Positions 55,959 through 64,000 of a stretch of 64,000 bases of DNA are shown here, one piece after another. Source of the DNA: Rubrivivax sp. Lineage in GTDB: Bacteria > Pseudomonadota > Gammaproteobacteria > Burkholderiales > Burkholderiaceae_C. Location of the stretch: positions 558,001 to 622,000 of the forward strand of contig JAHBZT010000003.1 of assembly GCA_019635315.1 (NCBI GenBank), given 5' to 3'. The translations under genes were made by a program, and so were the position numbers. Position 1 is the first letter of the stretch. Every line of letters begins with the position of its first letter. Under the pieces are notes generated by a model. The model was not told the DNA's origin. It saw only the letters and a list, made by a program, of their open reading frames with translations, and ran no database searches.

Positions 55959-56893
55959 CGGGGCTCGCCCTCGTCGGTCCAGTGCACCAGCATGCGCTCG
56001 CGCAGCAGCGCCGCGGCCTGCTCGAGCAGCACGCCGCGCGGGCGCTGCGCCGAGGTGGCCAGAGACACCTGCGCCGTCAGCGGCCGCCGGCGGCCGCCGA
56101 TCACCACCGGCCGCGCCTGGTGCACGGGGTCGCGGCCGATCAGCGCGGTGAGCGACAGCAGCGCATGCAGCGGCGCGCTGGCCGGCGAGCGCTCGACCAG
56201 CTCCAGCATGGCCGGCACGCTCTCGATCTCGGCCGCGATGCGCGGCTTCAGCCCGGCGGTGGCGAGCGCCGTCTCCAGCAGCATGCGCAGCGAATGCGGG
56301 CGGCTGGGGATCACCAGGTCCAGCGTCGTCAGTTCGGCCAGCGTGACCGGCGGCCCGATCGGCGGCGCGCGGCGGCCGGGACGCGGGCCGACCAGGTGCA
56401 GGAACTCGTGCGCGACCGGCTGCAGCTCGATCGCCGGGTCCGGCGGCGCCTGGTAGACGACCGCCAGGTCCACGCGTCCCAGCGCCAGCCACTCCAGGAC
56501 ATAGGCCGACAGGCCCTCGACGACGGTCAGCGTGGCCTTGGGGAAGCGCTCGCGGAAACCCTCGACCAGCGGCGCCGTGACCAGGCGCGACACGCTGGGC
56601 GGCAGCCCCAGCGCGACATGGCCGACCGGGGCGCCGCGGTGGTCCTCCAGGTCCTGCTGCGCGCGCTCGACCTGCTGCAGGATGCCGCGGCCATGGGCCA
56701 GCAGGCGCTGGCCGGCCTCGGTCAGCGTGACGCCGCGGCCGGTGCGCGCGAACAGGTTCTGGCGCAGCTCGATCTCCAGCGCGCGCACCTGGCGCGACAG
56801 CGCCGGCTGCGCCACCTGCAGCACGCGCGCGGCACGCGTGAAGCTGCCGAGCTCGGCCACGTGCACGAAGGTCGCCAGCTGGCGCAGGTCCAT
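55955..56893 (-). CDS. LysR family regulator divergent from the protocatechuate operon
   Basis: 312 residues. The HTH N-domain reads MDLRQLATFVHVAELGSFTR then AARVLQVAQPALSRQVRALE. The effector domain follows (LGLPPSVSRLVTAPLVEGFR; LVIPSRPHSLRMLLETALA), the pattern of CbbR/NAC-like and PmdR-like regulators of aromatic catabolism. It is divergent from the meta-cleavage operon across a 93-nt region with a perfect T-N11-A box and is probably its activator. Inducer unknown; an intermediate of the pathway is likely. Confidence 0.9.
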   Translation of the reverse strand: MDLRQLATFVHVAELGSFTRAARVLQVAQPALSRQVRALEIELRQNLFARTGRGVTLTEAGQRLLAHGRGILQQVERAQQDLEDHRGAPVGHVALGLPPSVSRLVTAPLVEGFRERFPKATLTVVEGLSAYVLEWLALGRVDLAVVYQAPPDPAIELQPVAHEFLHLVGPRPGRRAPPIGPPVTLAELTTLDLVIPSRPHSLRMLLETALATAGLKPRIAAEIESVPAMLELVERSPASAPLHALLSLTALIGRDPVHQARPVVIGGRRRPLTAQVSLATSAQRPRGVLLEQAAALLRERMLVHWTDEGEPR

Positions 56894-56926
56894 GCCCGGA
56901 TTCTGGCACCAGCCATGCCGATCCGT

Positions 56927-56939
56927 TCTAGCTGCTAGA
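56927..56939 (+). promoter_or_regulatory. LysR-type T-N11-A operator between the LysR gene and the meta-cleavage operon
   Basis: TCTAGC-T-GCTAGA is a perfect 6-1-6 dyad of 13 nt that fits the T-N11-A consensus. It lies 34 nt from the LysR start and 48 nt from the operon's first ATG. It is one of the few AT-containing palindromes here. Binding by the adjacent regulator is inference. Confidence 0.72.
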
Positions 56940-56986
56940 CCGACTTGAGCGTTGATGCATGAGCGTGCCGGTCGCAGAATCCCCGG

Positions 56987-57694
56987 ATGTCGTCCGAGGA
57001 GTCCGTCATCCACCGCCTGCGCGGGCTGTCGTCGATGGCCACGAGGGCCCTGCTGGCCGAGCTGGCGCTCGAAGGGGCGCTGGCCAGCGGCGTGACGGTG
57101 GACTTCGAGTCGATCGGCGGCGTCGATGCCGCGAAGCGCATCGCCGCCGGCGAAGCCTTCGACCTGGTCGTGCTGGCCGACGACGCCATCCGCCGCCTGG
57201 CCGACGCCGGCGCCGTGGTGCCCACGCTGTGCGTGCAGCTGGTGCGCTCGGCGATGGCGGTGGCGGTGCTGGAAGGCGAGCCGCGGCCTAACCTGACGAG
57301 CGAGGCCGCGCTGCGCCAGGCGGTCGCCGCCGCGCGCGCCATCGGCTACTCCACCGGCCCCAGCGGCAACCACTTGCTGGCGCTGCTGGACCGCTGGGGC
57401 CTGCGCGCCGCGCTGGGCGAGCGCCTGGTGCAGGCGCCGCCCGGCGTGCCGGTGGCCACGCTGGTGCGCCGCGGCGAGGTCGAGCTGGGCTTCCAGCAAT
57501 TGAGCGAACTGACCGGCGTCGAAGGCGTCGAGGTGGCGGGCGAGCTGCCGCCGGGCGCCGATTTCGTCACCACCTTCACCGGCGCGGCCTGCAGCGTCTC
57601 GGCCAGGCGCTCGGCGGTGGCCGACTGGCTGCAGTGGGCGGCGTCGCCGGCCGCCGCCGAGATCAAGCACCGCCACGGCATGGCGCCGGCCTGA
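56987..57694 (+). CDS. ModA-like substrate-binding-fold protein without signal peptide
   Basis: A 235-residue protein resembling molybdate-type ABC binding proteins: a [20 protein letters not shown] segment, [20 protein letters not shown] and [20 protein letters not shown] are typical of the ModA/PBP-II family. It starts [20 protein letters not shown] with no hydrophobic leader, so it is predicted cytosolic. It is first in the meta-cleavage operon, 20 nt before ligJ. It may bind a pathway acid inside the cell or be an unconventional sensor; a missed upstream start cannot be fully excluded. Confidence 0.8.
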   Translation: MSSEESVIHRLRGLSSMATRALLAELALEGALASGVTVDFESIGGVDAAKRIAAGEAFDLVVLADDAIRRLADAGAVVPTLCVQLVRSAMAVAVLEGEPRPNLTSEAALRQAVAAARAIGYSTGPSGNHLLALLDRWGLRAALGERLVQAPPGVPVATLVRRGEVELGFQQLSELTGVEGVEVAGELPPGADFVTTFTGAACSVSARRSAVADWLQWAASPAAAEIKHRHGMAPA

Positions 57695-57714
57695 CCTGGC
57701 GAGGAGAGCGTTTC

Positions 57715-58743
57715 GTGATCATCGACATCCACGGCCACTACACGACCGCACCGAAGGCGCTGGAGACCTGGCGCAACGCGCAGATTGCCGGCATCGCCGA
57801 CCCGACGGTGATGCCGCGGGCCGCCGACCTGAAGATCAGCGACGACGAGATCCGGGAGACGATCGCCACCAACCAGCTCGCGAAGATGAAGGAGCGGGGC
57901 TCGGACCTCACGATCTTCAGCCCGCGCGCGAGCTTCATGGCGCACCACATCGGCGACTTCGCGGTCAGCAGCACCTGGGCGGCGATCTGCAACGAGCTCT
58001 GCTTTCGCGTCAGCCGGCTCTTCCCGGACCACTTCGTGCCGGCGGCGATGCTGCCGCAGAGCCCGGGCGTGGACCCGGCGACCTGCATCCCCGAGCTGGT
58101 CAAGTGCGTCGAGCAGTACGGCAACGTCGCGATCAACCTGAACCCGGACCCGTCCGGCGGCCACTGGACGAGCCCGCCGCTGACCGACCGCCACTGGTAC
58201 CCGATCTACGAGAAGATGGTCGAGTACGACATCCCGGCGATGGTGCATGTCAGCACCAGCTGCAACGCCTGCTTCCACACCACCGGCGCGCACTACATCA
58301 ATGCCGATACCACGGCGGTGATGCAGCTGATCCAGGGCGACCTGTTCCGCGACTTTCCGACGCTGAAGTTCGTCATTCCCCACGGCGGCGGCGCCGCGCC
58401 CTACCACTGGGGCCGCTACCGCGGGCTGGCGCAGGAGCTGAAGAAGCCGCTGCTGGCGGACCACCTGCTCAACAACGTCTTCTTCGACACCTGCGTGTAC
58501 CACCAGCCGGGCATCGATCTGCTGACGAAGGTGATCCCGGTCAAGAACATTCTCTTCGCCAGCGAGATGATCGGCGCCGTTCGCGGGGTGGATCCGGAGA
58601 CCGGCTTCAACTACGACGACACCAGGCGCTACATCGAGGCCAGCACGCAGCTGACGCCGGAGCAGAAGGCGATGATCTACGAAGGCAACGCGCGCCGCGT
58701 CTACCCGCGCCTGGATGCGATGCTCAAGGCCAAGGGACTCTGA
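57715..58743 (+). CDS. ligJ: 4-oxalomesaconate hydratase (amidohydrolase family)
   Basis: A 342-residue amidohydrolase (pmdE in Comamonas). The HxH metal motif is in [11 protein letters not shown] (His6, His8). [20 protein letters not shown] then [35 protein letters not shown] and [20 protein letters not shown] match LigJ/PmdE. It hydrates 4-oxalomesaconate to 4-carboxy-4-hydroxy-2-oxoadipate. The GTG start at 57715 has GAGGAG upstream. The next gene begins 2 nt after its stop. Confidence 0.92.
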   Translation: MIIDIHGHYTTAPKALETWRNAQIAGIADPTVMPRAADLKISDDEIRETIATNQLAKMKERGSDLTIFSPRASFMAHHIGDFAVSSTWAAICNELCFRVSRLFPDHFVPAAMLPQSPGVDPATCIPELVKCVEQYGNVAINLNPDPSGGHWTSPPLTDRHWYPIYEKMVEYDIPAMVHVSTSCNACFHTTGAHYINADTTAVMQLIQGDLFRDFPTLKFVIPHGGGAAPYHWGRYRGLAQELKKPLLADHLLNNVFFDTCVYHQPGIDLLTKVIPVKNILFASEMIGAVRGVDPETGFNYDDTRRYIEASTQLTPEQKAMIYEGNARRVYPRLDAMLKAKGL

Positions 58744-58745
58744 CC

Positions 58746-59429
58746 ATGTACGAACTCGGCGTCGTCTACCGCAACATCGAGCGCACCCCGGCGCACCTGG
58801 CCGACCAGCTGGCGCATTTCGGCAGCGCCACCGTGCACGAGGCCATGGGCCGCGTCGGCCTGATGCAGCCCTGCATGCGGCCCATCTATGCCGGCGCCCA
58901 GGTCGGCGGCACCGCGGTGACCGTGCTGCTGCACCCGGGCGACAACTGGATGATGCATGTCGTGGCCGAGCAGATCCGGCCCGGCGACATCGTCGTCGCG
59001 GCGATCAGCGCCCCCTGCACCGACGGCTATTTCGGCGACCTGCTGGCCACCAGCTTCCAGGCCCGCGGCGCGCGCGCGCTGGTCATCGACGCCGGCGTGC
59101 GCGACGTGAAGACGCTGACCGAGATGCGCTTCCCGGTCTGGAGCCGCGCGATCAGCGCCAAGGGCACGATCAAGGCGACGCTGGGCTCGGTCAATATCCC
59201 GGTCGTCTGCGCCGGCGCGCTGGTGCACCCGGGCGACGTGATCGTCGCCGACGACGACGGCGTGGTCTGCGTGCCGCGCGCGCTGGCCACCGCCACGCTG
59301 GAGGCGGCGACGAAGCGCGAGGCCAACGAAGGCGAGAAGCGTGCCAAGCTGGCCGCCGGCGTGCTGGGCCTGGACATGTACAACATGCGCGAGCCGCTGG
59401 CCAAGACCGGGCTGCGCTACATCGACTGA
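58746..59429 (+). CDS. ligK: 4-carboxy-4-hydroxy-2-oxoadipate aldolase/oxaloacetate decarboxylase
   Basis: A 227-residue RraA-fold, Mg-dependent aldolase (pmdF, galC): [55 protein letters not shown] then IDAGVRDV (metal/substrate loop) and [20 protein letters not shown] are diagnostic. It cleaves the LigJ product to pyruvate and oxaloacetate. It is tightly spaced with its neighbours (2 nt each side), showing operon membership. Confidence 0.94.
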   Translation: MYELGVVYRNIERTPAHLADQLAHFGSATVHEAMGRVGLMQPCMRPIYAGAQVGGTAVTVLLHPGDNWMMHVVAEQIRPGDIVVAAISAPCTDGYFGDLLATSFQARGARALVIDAGVRDVKTLTEMRFPVWSRAISAKGTIKATLGSVNIPVVCAGALVHPGDVIVADDDGVVCVPRALATATLEAATKREANEGEKRAKLAAGVLGLDMYNMREPLAKTGLRYID

Positions 59430-59431
59430 CC

Positions 59432-60349
59432 ATGCCCGCACCGCGCATCGCCCTCATCGGCTACGGCGAGGTCGGCCGCATCCTGGCCGAGGACCTGCGC
59501 GCGCAGGACCTCGCGGTGACGGCTTTCGACCTCAAGCTGTCCGGTGCCGCGGGCGATGCAATGCGCGCCCATGCGCGGCAGCGCGGCGTGCTGCTCGCCG
59601 CTTCGCACGCCGAGGCCGTGCTCGGCGCCGGGCTCGTGATCTCGGCCGTCACCGCGTCGCAGGCGGTGCCGGTGGCGGCGACCTGCGCGTCGGCGCTGGA
59701 GCGCGGCGCTTTCTTCCTGGACTTCAACAGCGCATCGCCGGGGGCCAAGGTCCATGCCGCGGGCATCGTCGATGCGGCGGGCGGGCGCTATGTCGAAGGC
59801 GCGGTGATGACCAGCCTGCCGCCGTACCGCATCAAGGTGCCGCTGCTGCTGGGCGGGCCGCATGCGGCGGCCATCGCGCCGCTGCTGGCCGAGCTGGGCT
59901 TCGCCGCGAGGCTGCACGATGCGCGGCTGGGCGTGGCCAGCGCCACCAAGATGTGCCGCAGCGTGATGATCAAGGGCCTGGAGGCGATGGTCATCGAGAG
60001 CTTCACGACGGCACGCCACTACGGTGTCGAGGACGCCGTCGTCGCCAGCCTGCAGGAGACCTTTCCCGGCATCGACTGGGAGAAGCAGGCGGCCTACTTC
60101 TTCCAGCGTGTGATCGAGCATGGCCGCCGCCGCAGCGAGGAGGTGCGCGAGGTCGCCGTCACCGTGCAGGAGGCCGGCCTGCAGCCGCACAGCGCCGCCG
60201 GCACCGCGGAGCGCCAGGCCTGGGTCGCCGACCTGGCCGACGCCGGGCTCTTCGGCACCCGCGGCGAGCCGGGCTTCCCACGCAGCGCCGACTGGCGCAT
60301 CGAGGCCGACCGCATCCTGGCCCATCTGCATCCGAAGGACGCCGCATGA
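59432..60349 (+). CDS. NAD(P)-binding DUF1932 dehydrogenase (6PGDH-like)
   Basis: A 305-residue protein with an N-terminal Rossmann fold (RIALIGYGEVGRILAEDLRA) and central FLDFNSASPGAKVHAAGIVD. The C-terminal DUF1932 domain (KMCRSVMIKGLEAMVIESFT) belongs to the beta-hydroxyacid dehydrogenase group. The conserved Lys in ATKMCRSVMIKG is a candidate catalytic residue. It sits between ligK and ligI, overlapping ligI by ATGA. It is not one of the classical protocatechuate 4,5-cleavage enzymes; a reductive side step on an oxo-acid intermediate is possible. Confidence 0.85.
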   Translation: MPAPRIALIGYGEVGRILAEDLRAQDLAVTAFDLKLSGAAGDAMRAHARQRGVLLAASHAEAVLGAGLVISAVTASQAVPVAATCASALERGAFFLDFNSASPGAKVHAAGIVDAAGGRYVEGAVMTSLPPYRIKVPLLLGGPHAAAIAPLLAELGFAARLHDARLGVASATKMCRSVMIKGLEAMVIESFTTARHYGVEDAVVASLQETFPGIDWEKQAAYFFQRVIEHGRRRSEEVREVAVTVQEAGLQPHSAAGTAERQAWVADLADAGLFGTRGEPGFPRSADWRIEADRILAHLHPKDAA

Positions 60350-61290
60350 GCAAGCCGACCACGGGCGGCTTCGAGAAGACCGCCGGCTGGCTGGACTGGT
60401 ACGAAGGTCCGAGCAAGCCGCGCTTCGTGCTGCCGCCGGGCAGCGTGGACGCGCACTGCCATGTCTTCGGCCCCGGCGCGCAGTTTCCCTATGCGCCCGA
60501 GCGCAAGTACACGCCCTGCGACGCCAGCAAGGCGCAGCTGTTTGCGCTGCGCGACCACCTGGGCTTCGCGCGCAACGTCATCGTGCAGGCCACCTGCCAC
60601 GGCGCAGACAACCGCGCGCTGGTCGACGCCTGCCTCGCCAGCGGCGGCCGCGCGCGCGGCGTGGCGACGGTGCGGCGCGGCGTGAGCGACGCCGAGCTCG
60701 AGCAGATGCATGCCGCCGGCGTGCGCGGCGTGCGCTTCAACTTCGTCAAGCGCCTGGTCGACTTCACGCCCAAGGACGAGCTGATGGAGATCGCCGCGCG
60801 CATCCGGCCGCTGGGCTGGCACGTGGTGATCTATTTCGAGGCCCAGGACCTGCCGGAGCTGTGGGACTTCTTCACCGCGCTGCCCACCACCGTGGTGGTC
60901 GACCACATGGGGCGGCCGGACGTCACGAAACCGGTCGACGGCCCGGAATTCGCGCTGTTCCTGAAGTTCATGCACGAGCACGGCAACGTGTGGAGCAAGG
61001 TCAGTTGCCCGGAGCGGCTGTCGGTCAGCGGCCCGAGGGCGCTGGCGGGCGAACAGGCCGCCGATCGTCCTCCGTATGGCGACGTCGTGCCCTTCGCGCG
61101 CCGCGTCGTCGAGACCTTTCCCGACCGCGTGCTGTGGGGCACCGACTGGCCGCACCCCAACCTGAAGGACCACATGCCCGACGACGGCCTGCTGGTGGAC
61201 TTCATCCCGCACATCGCGACGACGCCCGAGCTTCAGCGCCGGCTGCTCGTCGACAACCCGATGCGCCTGTACTGGCCCGAGGAGGCCTGA
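60346..61290 (+). CDS. ligI: 2-pyrone-4,6-dicarboxylate hydrolase
   Basis: A 314-residue amidohydrolase (pmdD). VDAHCHVFGPGAQFPYAPER with KYTPCDA is the LigI signature, followed by VRGVRFNFVKRLVDFTPKDE and the catalytic Asp in LWGTDWPHPN. It opens 2-pyrone-4,6-dicarboxylate to 4-oxalomesaconate; LigI enzymes act without a metal. It starts on the upstream stop (ATGA at 60346) and ends 3 nt before ligA. Confidence 0.95.
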   Translation: MSKPTTGGFEKTAGWLDWYEGPSKPRFVLPPGSVDAHCHVFGPGAQFPYAPERKYTPCDASKAQLFALRDHLGFARNVIVQATCHGADNRALVDACLASGGRARGVATVRRGVSDAELEQMHAAGVRGVRFNFVKRLVDFTPKDELMEIAARIRPLGWHVVIYFEAQDLPELWDFFTALPTTVVVDHMGRPDVTKPVDGPEFALFLKFMHEHGNVWSKVSCPERLSVSGPRALAGEQAADRPPYGDVVPFARRVVETFPDRVLWGTDWPHPNLKDHMPDDGLLVDFIPHIATTPELQRRLLVDNPMRLYWPEEA

Positions 61291-61293
61291 CCG

Positions 61294-63612
<2,319 letters not shown>

Positions 63613-63676
63613 TCCCGCCATTCCCGAGACCACGCTTCACCCACCGCCGCCATCGGCAACCACAGGAGACACAAGC

Positions 63677-64000
63677 ATGAACGTCACCCGCCGCACCACC
63701 CTGGGGGCGCTGGCCGCCGGCTCGCTGGCCGGCATGGGCCTGCCTGCGCGCGCGCAGGCCGCGAACACGCTGCGCTTCCACCAGATGCTGCCGCCGCAGG
63801 CCACGATCCCGGCCAAGGCCATCGTGCCCTGGGCGCAGAAGGTCGAGCGCGAGAGCGGCGGCCGCATCCGCGTGCAGCACTTCCCGACCATGCAGCTCGG
63901 CGGTCGCCCGCCGGAGCTGTTCGACCAGGCCAAGGACGGCGTCGTCGACTTGATCTGGACCGTGCTCGGCTACACGCCGGGACGCTTCCCGAAGAGCGAG
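63677..64000 (+). CDS. TRAP transporter substrate-binding protein (DctP-like), cut by window end
   Basis: The first 108 codons are visible. The signal is MNVTRRTTLGALAAGSLAGM to ARA, with a twin-Arg motif, then NTLRFHQMLPPQATIPAKAI, QKVERESGGRIRVQHFPTMQ, LGGRPPELFDQAKDGVVDLI; these are the TRAP DctP signatures. CAGGAGA precedes the ATG. It lies 64 nt after ligC and may supply uptake of protocatechuate or a related carboxylate; membrane subunits would lie beyond the window. Confidence 0.9.
   Translation, partial: MNVTRRTTLGALAAGSLAGMGLPARAQAANTLRFHQMLPPQATIPAKAIVPWAQKVERESGGRIRVQHFPTMQLGGRPPELFDQAKDGVVDLIWTVLGYTPGRFPKSE

Overview
The window reads as a chromosomal segment of a very high-GC betaproteobacterium. 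The best fit is Burkholderiales of the Rubrivivax/Leptothrix/Piscinibacter type. Reasons: the gene order murG-murC-ddlB-ftsQ-ftsA-ftsZ, a Bug/TctC-type binding protein beside sugar-acid genes, a protocatechuate 4,5-cleavage (pmd/lig) operon, and strong G/C preference at third codon positions. This placement is inferred from gene content, not from a marker-gene comparison. I saw no rRNA, tRNA, CRISPR array or transposase gene.

Layout. (1) 1-6362: the end of the division and cell-wall cluster. It carries a duplicated murC start that creates a 28-codon leader, and a possible micro-ORF between ftsA and ftsZ; a strong UUCG terminator follows ftsZ. (2) 6699-9941: a single lower-GC gene for a SEFIR-STAND-repeat protein, an NLR-like predicted anti-phage sensor, lying where lpxC is often found. 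(3) 10064-20132: a PLP enzyme, a LytS/LytTR-type two-component pair, a Cys-rich metallothionein-like peptide with DUF2938 and DUF3703 neighbours, a quinone-oxidoreductase-like MDR enzyme, and a MerR regulator divergent from a flavodoxin/DUF2938/DUF2798/DUF2306/hydrolase run across a classic 19-bp-spacer MerR promoter. (4) 20280-30121: small metabolic and regulatory genes, the argP/argO pair, a hydrolase broken by one amber codon, a TonB-like protein with a 27-unit 15-bp minisatellite, and a MoaD-like/BNR-repeat pair.

(5) 30416-39439: katG, then a GntR-regulated D-glucarate/galactarate operon (GntR, Bug binding protein, gudD, garD, garL, garR) with a palindromic operator. Together the enzymes would take glucarate or galactarate through 5-keto-4-deoxyglucarate to pyruvate plus tartronate semialdehyde and then glycerate. 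(6) 39640-48278: a phospholipase D-like lipoprotein, an OmpA-like lipoprotein, a Spy/CpxP-like protein with a CpxRA-like two-component system, an ankyrin protein and a YbbA/YbbP-like ABC exporter. (7) 48351-51055: glutathione-dependent formaldehyde oxidation (adhC, fghA), with the two genes separated by about 750 bp of interleaved inverted repeats. (8) 51057-55958: a CrcB fluoride channel, a GST, a Tat-exported hydrolase, nitronate monooxygenase, and a TPR-methyltransferase whose gene overlaps the end of the LysR gene.

(9) 55955-64000: a LysR regulator with a perfect T-N11-A box, divergent from the protocatechuate meta-cleavage operon. That operon runs: ModA-like protein without a signal peptide, ligJ, ligK, a DUF1932 dehydrogenase, ligI, ligA, ligB, ligC, and a TRAP binding protein cut by the window end. 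Protocatechuate would be opened by LigAB, oxidised by LigC, hydrolysed by LigI, hydrated by LigJ and cleaved by LigK to pyruvate and oxaloacetate.

The least conventional parts are the SEFIR-STAND gene, the LRQEA-repeat TonB-like protein, the inverted-repeat block splitting adhC from fghA, the duplicated murC leader, and the MerR-controlled membrane/flavodoxin cluster.
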